Made by a program: the position numbers and the translations under genes. Positions 18,183 through 26,800 of a stretch of DNA of 64,000 nt are shown here, piece by piece. Below the pieces are notes generated by a model. It ran no database searches, was not told the origin of the DNA, and was given only the letters and a program-made list of their open reading frames with translations. Position 1 is the first letter of the stretch; the number at the start of each line of letters is the position of its first letter. This stretch comes from BJ22 sp021298375 (GTDB lineage: Bacteria; Planctomycetota; Planctomycetia; Pirellulales; Pirellulaceae), in NCBI GenBank assembly GCA_046343015.1, contig JBKDOL010000042.1:5500-69499 (forward strand), given 5' to 3'.

Positions 18183-18245
18183 CGGCGAAGAAGTAACGGC
18201 CACGGCAATAAAGCAACGGCCACGGCAACAAAGTAACGGCCATGG
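18177..18245 (+). repeat. Minisatellite at the mscL stop codon (AAGTAACGGCCACGGCAA unit)
   Basis: About four units: AAGTAACGGC at 18177 (containing the mscL TAA), then 20-bp units from 18191 and 18211, and a partial unit from 18231. The third-position variants (AAGTAACGG, AAGCAACGG) are minor. It may have grown by slippage from the gene's own last codons. Confidence 0.85.
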
Positions 18246-18357
18246 GGAACAGGCCGACTCAGAGCGCAGGGCCCTCGGTGAGCGTCCCACTTTCTTCGGC
18301 TATCATGACAGGCAGGCGACCGCGCGTCGCTTGCCTGTCTGCTCCCGGAGGAAGGTC

Positions 18358-18873
18358 ATGAATCGTGTACCGCTGCTCGCGCTGTTCTCTGCCGGTCTGG
18401 CCCTGTTGATGCTGGCTCGACAGGAGGCTTCTCCCGCTCCGGCCCCTGAACTTGCCGAGCGGGTTGCGGCTCTCGAAGCGCAATTGAAGACGGCTCGCGA
18501 GCTGGCCCAGTTTCAACTCACCCAGCAACTGGATGATGCTCGCTGGAATTCCCGCGCGAGTCGACAATTGATCCTGCAGGGACGGCTGAATCAAAAAGAG
18601 TATCAGCTCGAGCAATTGCTCCAACAGCGGCTGGAACGGGAACTGCAGTTCGCCGAGACAACCTCCCAGCAGGAAGTTGGGCTGGCTGAACTGGAACTCC
18701 TGGCCGCCCAGCGCCGGCTGCTGCAGGCCGAGTATCAATTGGAGAGCGCCGAGCAGGTTGCGGGGCGAGTCTATCCCGACGAGCAGCAGTTGGCGTTTGA
18801 TCGCAAAGCGGTCGAGAAGGCCCGCGAGCGGCTGGCAGCAGCCCAAGCCAAACTCGATGCACTCCGCAAATAA
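18358..18873 (+). CDS. Exported coiled-coil protein of unknown function
   Basis: 171 residues starting MNRVPLLALFSAGLALLML, a signal peptide or N-terminal anchor, preceded by GGAGGAAGGTC. From about residue 27 to the end it is a near-continuous Glu/Gln/Leu/Ala heptad region (LAERVAALEAQLKTARELAQ and onward), a long coiled coil. No catalytic motif. It lies 175 bp after mscL on the same strand, and both genes are enclosed by the long inverted repeats. The family is not recognised; a periplasmic structural or adaptor role is a guess from composition only. Confidence 0.7.
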   Translation: MNRVPLLALFSAGLALLMLARQEASPAPAPELAERVAALEAQLKTARELAQFQLTQQLDDARWNSRASRQLILQGRLNQKEYQLEQLLQQRLERELQFAETTSQQEVGLAELELLAAQRRLLQAEYQLESAEQVAGRVYPDEQQLAFDRKAVEKARERLAAAQAKLDALRK

Positions 18874-18898
18874 GCGGCCTGGCCCCAGCCACCGGTGA
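18871..18898 (+). repeat. GAGCGGCCTGGCGCTGGCCACCGG family copy
   Basis: TAAGCGGCCTGGCCCCAGCC and the following ACCGGTG overlap the stop codon of the coiled-coil gene. Other copies: 17214, 19208 (inverted), 38289, 39608, 45185 and a degenerate one near 22099. The GGCC…GGCC core can form a small hairpin. Confidence 0.65.
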
Positions 18899-19274
18899 TA
18901 CCCTGATATCGATCAGGCCGCGGGAGACCGAATCGTCAATCGCACTGGAAATGCAACCGTCAACGGCTTCCGACCGGCGGCCAGGTCCAGACGGTTCAGC
19001 GGCAATGGGTTCCAAGGTCAGACTGGCCAGCGGCAGCCCAAGCTGGTGCCTCTGGACTGTCTACTTACCACCTCTACTTACCACCTCTCCTTACCTCCTC
19101 TCCTTGCCTCCTCTCCTTTCCTCCTCTGCTTACCTCCGTGCCTCCGTGCCTCCGTGAGAGCCCATTCTTCCGGCCCTAAAACCAGCGGTGATTAGAGCCG
19201 CGGAAGAACCGGTGGCCAGCGCCAAGCCGCTCAAGCTGCGCAGAATCAGCCGGCTCTTCGGCCTGCGCCTCGCC
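18874..19274. other. Intergenic region holding the right inverted-repeat arm
   Basis: 400 bp between the coiled-coil gene and the convergent DUF1570-like gene. Beyond the repeat arm (19021-19235) I see nothing. Confidence 0.6.
19021..19235 (-). repeat. Right arm of long inverted repeat around mscL
   Basis: Reverse complement of 17214-17389, matching over both ends (CCAGCTTGGGCTGCCGCTGG; GGCTCTCACGGAGGCACGGA; GGTTCTTCCGCGGC). It is about 40 bp longer because the purine-rich tandem section has extra GGTGGTAAGTAGA/GGAGGAAAGGAGA-type units. Confidence 0.85.
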
Positions 19275-21197
19275 TTACTTCGGCGTCACTCGGAAGAATA
19301 CCTTCAGCTCACCTTCGTTGTCCGACAACTCCGTCCAGTCTTCCTGGCAGCGGACGAATAGATGCCCGCTCGCTGGGGCGACCAGCGTCCCCTTTGCGGA
19401 CAGCTCGATCGGCTCGGACAGCTGATATCGCCCGGCCACTGTCGTGAAAATCGCCCCGACCAGTTGACCGTGGCCGCTCTCGTCCCCATTGCCATCGAGC
19501 TCAGCCCCGTTCTTGTTTACTTTCCAGTTACCCTGGGCGATGTAGTCGTAGGACTTGCCCTTCTCCAGTTCGAGCGTCGTCGGCTGCCAGCCGCCGGCTG
19601 CCTTGATCTCGCGGCGAATCCGCTCGCTGCCGACGATTTTCGAGCACTCGGTCTGGAAATCCCAGGCGCAGAGGTCGACGCGGTAGCCGTTCCCGAAGTT
19701 GCGCACGAACTGGTCGTATTCAAAGGCGAGTTGCCGCGCGACATCTCCATAACAGGTCTCAAACGAAGCGCCCTCTTTTTCGATCATCATTTCCACGCCC
19801 AGTTTGCGGAACTTTTGTGCGTGGGTTGGATGAGCCGCCAGCAGATGGCAAAGCGCCCAGCGCCACGCATACGCCTGCCAGGAGTCGCCCGTGATTTGAC
19901 CCGCTTTGACGATTTCGTCGAGCGGCTTCTTCTCCGCGTTGGTCAGGTAGTCGATCACAACCGGGTCGACATTGACGCCAAGTTCCTCGGGCTTCCAATA
20001 TTGGCCCATCTCGGCCATCCCCTCGGCGTACCAAACCGGGCCGGCGCTGCCGAAGGTGAGGTTGCAGAAGCTGTGCACCGCCTCGTGCTGGACGACGCCA
20101 TGGTCGTCACACGAGTAGACGATCGACTCGACATCGACAATTTCGCCCTTGCGGCTGTTGATCAATTGCCGCGAGCGGGTTACCCCGGCGCCGCTGGCGA
20201 TCGACTCGACTGCATCGCCGGGAAGACCGGGGAAGTTGTCCAGTTCGCTCACCACGTAGCACTCAATGGGCTTGCGGGGACGCTTGGTGTAGTACTTGCC
20301 AACCAGCGAATACATCCGCTCCAGCTTCTCCAGCAGCACAGCCGCACTTCGGTCGGAGATGTCAGTGTAGAGCACGAAATGCTCCGATTTCAGCACCCGG
20401 GCTGCTTGAGGTTCGTCCGAAAGCTTGCTGTGCTTCAGCTCCAGCTGATCGTCGTAGCTGAGCGTCGCCTTCTCGCGTTTGGCAGTCAGAGTGACTTCAA
20501 TCCGGCGGACGACTTGGTCGCCATTGCTGAACTTGATCACCTCCATCGCCTTGACCTCGTCGCCGGGAAGGACGCGGCTGAGGCTGTCGTCGCTGATGGA
20601 GAGGTTGCCTTCGGGATTAATCTCCAGGAGCAGTTTGCCTTTGGGAGCCGCCTTGCTCTTTTGGACCATCAGCGTCAGCTTCGATTCAGCCAGCTTTTGC
20701 ACGCGTCCGGCGACTTGCACTTCGCGAAACTCGTCGTTCAGAGAATTGCCGTTTTCGATCCGCAGTTCCTCGGCCGTCAATGGAGCGACTTCGAATGCGG
20801 CAACAGGCGCTTCCACATCTCCCTGCTTGTTCAGCCGGGCTTGGCAGCGGAGCAGCATTCCCGGCTCGATCAGATTCGCGGGGAGCTGTCCGGCGACTTT
20901 GATCTCGGCCGGCAGAGGAAGGATGTACTTACCCCCTTCGAGCGAGAGAGCTTTTTCGTTCTTGTTTTGGATCTTGGCGGTCAGCTTTTCGCCGTTGGCC
21001 TGCAGGACGGTGATTTGGCCCGGTTTGAGGCTGGTGATCTTGCCGCTCACGTCGAGCTTGCCGACCGCTTTGAGGACTTCTTCTTGCCCGAGGGCAGGTG
21101 GCGGAGTGAGCAGCCAGCCCAGTGCGAGACTTGAAGCAATGAGCAAAGCCTGAACGGGGCAGGGGAGTGGACCGTAGGAGCGCGAGGCAGGCAGCAT
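19275..21197 (-). CDS. Secreted DUF1570-like protein with HEAVH zinc-peptidase motif
   Basis: A 640-residue exported protein: signal peptide over residues ~12-38 (PVQALLIASSLALGWLLTPPPALGQEE). Residues ~45-270 are beta-rich and charged. A gluzincin-style motif QHEAVHSFCNLTFG stands near residue 369, followed by GPVWYAEGMAEMGQYW, whose Glu could be the third zinc ligand. This is the pattern of DUF1570 planctomycete proteins. A propeptide plus metallopeptidase is the likely design; the substrate is unknown. The ~100 C-terminal residues form a separate beta domain. It converges with the coiled-coil gene. Confidence 0.75.
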   Translation of the reverse strand: MLPASRSYGPLPCPVQALLIASSLALGWLLTPPPALGQEEVLKAVGKLDVSGKITSLKPGQITVLQANGEKLTAKIQNKNEKALSLEGGKYILPLPAEIKVAGQLPANLIEPGMLLRCQARLNKQGDVEAPVAAFEVAPLTAEELRIENGNSLNDEFREVQVAGRVQKLAESKLTLMVQKSKAAPKGKLLLEINPEGNLSISDDSLSRVLPGDEVKAMEVIKFSNGDQVVRRIEVTLTAKREKATLSYDDQLELKHSKLSDEPQAARVLKSEHFVLYTDISDRSAAVLLEKLERMYSLVGKYYTKRPRKPIECYVVSELDNFPGLPGDAVESIASGAGVTRSRQLINSRKGEIVDVESIVYSCDDHGVVQHEAVHSFCNLTFGSAGPVWYAEGMAEMGQYWKPEELGVNVDPVVIDYLTNAEKKPLDEIVKAGQITGDSWQAYAWRWALCHLLAAHPTHAQKFRKLGVEMMIEKEGASFETCYGDVARQLAFEYDQFVRNFGNGYRVDLCAWDFQTECSKIVGSERIRREIKAAGGWQPTTLELEKGKSYDYIAQGNWKVNKNGAELDGNGDESGHGQLVGAIFTTVAGRYQLSEPIELSAKGTLVAPASGHLFVRCQEDWTELSDNEGELKVFFRVTPK

Positions 21198-21719
21198 GGG
21201 GCACCTGGGGGGAGGATTGCAAGATGCTGGGTAAGGCGAAACCGGGTTGGGTGGGAGGAGGAACTCACCCCGTTCGATTGCCGGCGGAGTAACTCCTGCG
21301 CGGGAGTTTGCTCGGGGCTCGAAGAAGCCGGCTGACTGGTATCCGAAGCGAAGCCTCGGGCGACGTCACTCAAGACCGACATTGCGGCCGGAGTGAGCCA
21401 GTCGAAACTGCCGCCCGGTTCGCCCTGCGACTGTCCGTTCAGGGGGTGAATCCTGTTAGGAACTATAGCACTGGAAAAGTCGCCTTCCAGTTGCAAAAGG
21501 GGGCGGGAGAAGCGGTCTGCTTGGCCCGGTTTTGCGGAAAGTCGCGAACTGTGGGGGGAATTTGGGAGGTTATCCGGCGTGGCTGGACAAAGCCCATCGG
21601 TTACCGACAATAGACACTCGCGCCGGTGGCAAGGGGCTGAGGGGTTTCCGGGGGGGGCGAACATCCAAGAGGCATCGACGGTCTCTTGTGGATAAAGTTC
21701 CTTGCCAAGCGCAGGACAA
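21198..21719. other. Intergenic region before tRNA-Leu
   Basis: About 520 bp between the DUF1570-like gene and tRNA-Leu. Open frames exist on both strands but none has a ribosome-binding site or recognisable product. No repeat seen. Confidence 0.5.
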
Positions 21720-21801
21720 GGGGATGTGGCGGAACTGGCAGACGCGCTAGACTTAGGATCTAGTACCGCAAGGTGTGCAGGTTCGATTCCTGTCATCCCC
21801 A
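21720..21801 (+). tRNA. tRNA-Leu (anticodon TAG)
   Basis: Begins GGGGATGTGGCGGAACTGGC. The acceptor GGGGATG pairs with CATCCCC, the anticodon stem CTAGA/TCTAG has loop CTTAGGA (anticodon TAG, reading CUA), a long variable arm follows and the T-arm is GCAGGTTCGATTCCTGT. Discriminator A; CCA not encoded. Confidence 0.96.
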
Positions 21802-22159
21802 CTGAAAAGGCAGCAGCACGGTGCCAGCGAGTCGGCGGCACTGTCGGATTGGATCCGCTACGGCCCCCCTCTGCTTTGCGCCTCTTTGCTTCGAATCAGC
21901 TCTGTTGAGCGGTGGCCTCTCCACCCCCCGCAAAGTTTATCTGACCGATACAAGCGGAACCGGTCTACCCCCGATAAAGACCCTCGACGGGGTTTCTTCT
22001 GAGAAGCTGTAACGGCACTGCCGATTTTTGCTCTGGAATCGATTGGGCAGCGCTCCAGTCGCCTCCGTTCCCCTCGCCGCTTCACGCGAGCCACCGGCTT
22101 GTGAGCGGCCCGGCGGTAGTTGCCGGTCGAACCCTCTGAGGTGGTGCTGGTTTTGGGGG

Positions 22160-22200
22160 CGGAAGAATGGTCTCTCACGGAGGCACGGAGACACAGAGGT
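22160..22200 (+). repeat. GGCTCTCACGGAGGCACGG family copy
   Basis: GGCGGAAGAATGGTCTCTCA followed by CGGAGGCACGGAGACACAG, the same element as in the arms of the inverted repeat at 17214 and 19021; the preceding GGTGCTGGTTTTGGGGG is a diverged form of the GCTGGTTTTAGGGCC found there. Confidence 0.75.
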
Positions 22201-22241
22201 AAAGAGGCTACTCTCCCATAAGGGCGCGAGGGGTGAAAGAA

Positions 22242-22273
22242 ATTTTGGAGCGAAGCAATTTTGGAGCGAAGAG
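22242..22273. repeat. Tandem duplication, AATTTTGGAGCGAAG(C/A)
   Basis: Two adjacent 16-bp copies (22242-22257, 22258-22273) differing in the last base. Confidence 0.85.
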
Positions 22274-22438
22274 GTTTTGCGGGCGGTGCTGGAGGGCGGT
22301 GTTGGGCGACTGGCGGAGGCATCCAGACCAACCAGGAAAATATCAAGGGTTTGCAGAAGGTTTTTTGTTGACAGTAAGAGCGGATGGTTTTTCGTGTTCC
22401 TGAAGAAATGAGTTAATCACGTCGGAGCTTGATCGCGC

Positions 22439-23566
22439 ATGGATGCTGCTTTTGATCAGACACGTCTCGCTTTCCCCACTTGCACCAGGCACCGCCGACC
22501 GCGGGCCGCGCAGGTCTGCCTCGCGGCTCTGCTCCTGCCGCTCGTTGCTGCGAGCGGCGGCTGCCGCTTCTGCCGCCCGGATAAACCGAGCCCGAGCGTC
22601 ACGGCCGTGGGGCTCTCGCCAGCCAATCGCTGCGAACCGGAAGGGATCCCTTACTACCTTCCCAAGCCGCTGCTGGTCATTGCCAAGAACGTTCGCCACA
22701 TCGACGAAGCGAAAGTCGGGCTGACCAACCCGGTTCCGATCCCCAACGCTTTCGACAATCAAGGCGCTTACGCCGACATCAAAGCCAACATCGCGCTTCC
22801 CGCCGCCGGCCAGTCGCTCGACGCCGTGAGCACAATCCCGAATCGGCTCCCCGAGAGGTTTGACGACAATCAGAACACGCTGCCTGAATACGGCGAGCAA
22901 ATGACGCCCGCCGAACGACTGGGAGACGGGCTCGCGCCGGACTGCTTCTACACCTACCAGATCATCTTCGTTCCCGACCTGACCCAGAAGTACGGGTTGC
23001 GGGTCACCGGCGGAGCGGGCGAAATCCGCGCGGCGATGAACCTTGTCAACGGCTGGATGTACACCGGCATGGGCCCGTATTACATCAAGGACAGCTCGAC
23101 GGCCCAAAACATGCTCGCCAGCGGTGCGGCGGCGATGTACACCGGCCGCGGCGTGGCGGATGTGGTCAATCAGGTCGGCGAACTGGCGACGCTGGATGGA
23201 GCGCTGGGAGCGGAACGCAGCGGGGGCTCAAGCAATCGCGGCGTGCCGGCCCGCAGCGTGATCGACCGCGCCACGGCCTTGGCCAAAGCGCTTCAGACCG
23301 AATCGCCCGTGCCAAAGACGATGCTGAATTTTGCCGAGATCACGATCTACGAGCCAGTCCTCAGCCCCGACGGGATGAGCACTGAGTGGAAGCAGGTCGC
23401 CCAGCACTCCTTCGACCGCCAATACATCCAGAGTGGGATGAGCGAAGCCGGTTTAAAATTGTTTGGGCAGGTGCTGAAGCAGGACGAAGCCGAGGCCAAG
23501 GCTCGGGCGAAAGCCCAAGCAGATGAAGATAAACCCGAAGTGCTCCCGCCCGGTGACGGGTTTTGA
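22439..23566 (+). CDS. Lipoprotein of unknown function
   Basis: 375 residues. An unusually long basic N-region (TRHRRPRAAQ) precedes a hydrophobic stretch ending in the lipobox ASGGC (Cys42), so it should be a lipid-anchored outer- or inner-membrane protein. The mature part has EGIPYYLPKPLLVIAKN near residue 68, a pattern I associate with planctomycete lipoproteins of unknown role, and a second half with YQIIFVPDLTQKYGLRVTGGAG. The tail is lysine/aspartate rich. No enzymatic motif. It stands alone upstream of the CHAT fusion gene, 289 bp away, and need not be related. Confidence 0.75.
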   Translation: MDAAFDQTRLAFPTCTRHRRPRAAQVCLAALLLPLVAASGGCRFCRPDKPSPSVTAVGLSPANRCEPEGIPYYLPKPLLVIAKNVRHIDEAKVGLTNPVPIPNAFDNQGAYADIKANIALPAAGQSLDAVSTIPNRLPERFDDNQNTLPEYGEQMTPAERLGDGLAPDCFYTYQIIFVPDLTQKYGLRVTGGAGEIRAAMNLVNGWMYTGMGPYYIKDSSTAQNMLASGAAAMYTGRGVADVVNQVGELATLDGALGAERSGGSSNRGVPARSVIDRATALAKALQTESPVPKTMLNFAEITIYEPVLSPDGMSTEWKQVAQHSFDRQYIQSGMSEAGLKLFGQVLKQDEAEAKARAKAQADEDKPEVLPPGDGF

Positions 23567-23855
23567 GGAGGGAAACCACTACTCGGCCCTACTGAAAGAG
23601 AAATGGGAAGAGCAAGAACCACTGACAAGAACTGAAACAAGGGCAAACCACCAATCAATACAAGGCGGGGGCAGGATTGAAAGTGGGATGAAGTGTGGAG
23701 GGATGTTTGGTTTGCGGAATGAGTTTGAAAGGGAGGCGAAAGCTCAGAGTTAGTGATCTCCCACGATAAGAGCTCGCTTGCCAGCTCAAGGCCTTGCTCC
23801 GTGCCACCGTGCCTCCGTGAGAGCCCCTTCTTCAGCAGCCAGGTAAATTACGGCG
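23567..23855. other. Intergenic region with an inverted CTCTCACGG element
   Basis: At 23798-23832, on the minus strand, lies GGGGCTCTCACGGAGGCACG, another copy of the family at 17288. The segment ends in GGTAAATTACGGCG before the CHAT gene, with no strong ribosome-binding site. Confidence 0.6.
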
Positions 23856-26800
23856 ATGGAAATTCTCAATCCTCAAGCGTGGTCGACCGTTCCTCTTCTC
23901 CGTGGTGTGCAGGCGGACTCGGCGGTGCCGCGCGCGTGGCTGCGGGAAGGCGTGCGGATTGACGAGGAACTCACCGTTCGCCCCCAAACGGGCCTGCGCG
24001 AGGTACCGGCGCTGGAAGTGGGGGCTGAGCCGCGGGCGGGCGAGCGGTCGCTGCTGGTCGTGCGGCTTCCCTCCGGGGCGATCGAGTTTTGCTTGCCCGA
24101 GGAAAGAACTGAAAGCCGCGGGGCTGAGCGGATCGCGGGGGAACGGTTTCGCGTGGAGCTCCCCGCCAGCTCACCGGTGCGGCGCGGCCTGGTCAGCCAA
24201 GCGGTGCGGCTCGTGCTGCTGCGGATCAGTGCGCGGCTGGTCGACGCCGCGGCTCGGCGCGGATTGCCGCAGAGTGCGCGGCGCGTGGAGCGTTGGCTCT
24301 GGCGCCGTGCGGGGCTCTGCGAAGGTTGGCATCGGGTCCACAGCGCGGCGAGCGGCGGGTTGCGGCTGGAGCGGGCTGCACCGCAAGCAGGCCGGGGACG
24401 GGTGCTGTTGCTTCTGCATGGGACGTTCTCGTGTACGCAGGCGTCGTTTGGCGGATTGCTGAATCGGCCGGTGCTGACGGAATTGGAGCGGCTTTACCCC
24501 GGCGGCTTGTTTGGGTTTGAGCATTTTTCCTTCAGCCGCTCGCTTGGTGAAAACTTGGAGGCGCTGACGGGGGAGATCGCGGCGGCACGAGCGGAAGGGA
24601 TGAGAGCGCTGAGAGGCGGGGACGATCGCTCAGCGAACTTGGAAGCAGACCTGGTTGGTTATTCGCGAGGCGGGTTGCTGGCGCGGATGATGCTCGAGCG
24701 GGGCCTGGTACGCGGCGGCCGGCTGGTGCTGTGTGCGACGCCGAATTTGGGGACGCCGCTGGCGAGCGGCCGGCGGTGGCGCGAGTCGCTGGGGTGGCTG
24801 GCGAATCTGCTGGAGCTCTGTCCGGACCATCCGCTGATTGATGGCGCCGAGCTGATCACTCGGGGCGCGATTTGGCTGGCGACGCGCGTCACGGCGGACC
24901 TGCCGGGATTGGCGGAAATGCATCCGGACGCGGCGCTGCTCCGGCGGCTGGGCGAGTCTGCGCCGCCGATCGAGGCCGGTTACGCGCTGGCGGCGAATTA
25001 CCAGCCTGAGGGGAACGCGCTCGAGCGGCTGCTCGACTTGGGGAGCGATCGGTTCTTTGCCGAGCCCAATGATTTGGTCGTGCCGACGCGTGGCGGCTGG
25101 GAGCTGCGGGCGGGGAACGAGCGGCTGGGCGACGACGCGATCGCCTGTTTCGGACCGGGCGGCAACTTGCGGGCGGATGCCGGCGATGTGCAGCATCTGA
25201 ACTTGCTGCGGCGGCCGGAGTGCGGCCCGCTTCTGCTGCGGGCCCTGCGCTGCGAGCCACTGGGGCTGAGCCCAACGCAAACCCCGCGTCCGACTTCCGC
25301 GCCTTTTCCGCCGGGCCAGCCACCCGCTGCGGCGACACGCGCCTCGTCCACGCCGGAGCCATCCCGGAGCCGCTCTCCTCATTCGGCTAACTCTGACGAG
25401 CCGCCAGTGGATTCAGCTGTCCATCTGCTTTCGCCGAGTGCACGCCCGCGATCGGATGCGCTGGAGATCATGATTTTGGGTCGGCCCGATGCGCTCGGCC
25501 CGCGGTCGGTTCCTTGGTCGGCAGAGCGCCGCCGCAGCGGCGAGGCGATCATTCTTGCGACTTACCGCGGGGCGCGGGTTTACCAGCCGTTTGCCCTCAG
25601 CGGCCGGCAGGGAGACACGATCGCGGGGCGGCGGTTTCAGCGGATCATCACAATTCACGAGAAGGTCAACGACCGGCTGGCGGGGCGGCGCGACCGGCTC
25701 CCTTCGGCTCGCGAGTTGCGGGAGCTGGGCGAGCACCTGTTTACGACGCTCTTTTCCGGGCCGGTCAAGTCGCTTTACGATGTCGCGCGGACGGAGCAGG
25801 GAGGCGAGCGGCTGAACATCATCATCACCTGTGCGATTCCGTGGTTGGCGGGGAAGCCCTGGGAGTTCGCTTGGGATCCGCTGCGGCGAAAATTCCTCGC
25901 GACCGAGGATGTGCATCTGGTGCGAAGCGTGTTTACGGCGGTGCCCGCCGAGCGTCCGCCGAGGGAGCAGCGACCGCTGCGGATATTGATTGTCGAGGCC
26001 CAGCCGGCGGAGACGGCGATCCTTTCGATTGAGGAAGAGCGGCGGCGGATCATGCATCGCTTTCGGGACTTGGTCGCAGCGGGAGCGGCGGAACTGTCGG
26101 TGCTGGTCGCCGCGCGGCCGGAGACACTGCATGAGCGGTTGGTTGAGAGTTCGATCCGCGGTCGGCCGTTCGACATTGTGCACTTCATAGGGCATGGCGA
26201 TTTCGACAATCAGGCGCGCGAGGGTTGTCTGTTGTTTTTGGAGTCGGAGGGGGACCAGCCGCTGGCCGTTGGGGTGCAGACGCTGCGTGAGCTGCTCTGC
26301 AATCGCGGACTGCAGTTGGTCTTTTTGAATGCCTGCGATACGGCGCGCCAGCCGGGAGCGCGGGACCGGGGGATCGCCCAGTCGCTGGTCGCGGGAGGGT
26401 TGCCGGCGGTGGTGGCGAATCAGTTTCCGGTGTTGGACCCGTCGGCGCTGGCGTTTGCCGAACGGTTTTATTGGGGGCTGGCGCAGGGGAGCAGCTTGGG
26501 AGCGGCCGCGCGGGAGGCGCGGATTGCGGTCAACTATTCGTCCAGCCGGGAGGCGATCGATTGGGCGGTGCCGGTGCTCTACGCCCGCGACCCGGATGAC
26601 GTCCTTTGTCGCCCGCCGGCGCGTCGCTTGGAGCCGCTCGCTGGTCAGCGCTCGAGTACATCGCCGCAGTTCACGCCGCGAACCGCGCGGGTGGCTCGAG
26701 TAGGCTTTGCCGACCTCTCGCGCGACGTGATGGGGCTGAGTGAAATCTTGCAGCGGATGAACGCGGTTCAGGATTACTTCGAGTTTCGTCCAGTGCAGGT

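Larger units (their letters stand above)
21802..22438. other. Repeat-bearing intergenic region
   Basis: About 640 bp without a supported gene. It contains a degenerate GAGCGGCC copy near 22099, the GGAAGAATGG…CTCTCACGGAGGCAC element at 22160-22200, and a 16-bp tandem duplication at 22242-22273. Confidence 0.6.

Noticed and set aside
18177..18245. CRISPR array
   Set aside because: Units are contiguous with no spacers and no cas genes nearby; the same holds for 37419-37477. They are minisatellites.
17214..19235. Insertion sequence or composite transposon
   Set aside because: No transposase gene lies between or beside the inverted repeats; only mscL and a coiled-coil protein are enclosed.
19362..21134. 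590-codon plus-strand frame opposite the DUF1570-like gene
   Set aside because: Shadow: the minus-strand product has a signal peptide and HEAVH motif, the plus-strand one has no recognisable feature.
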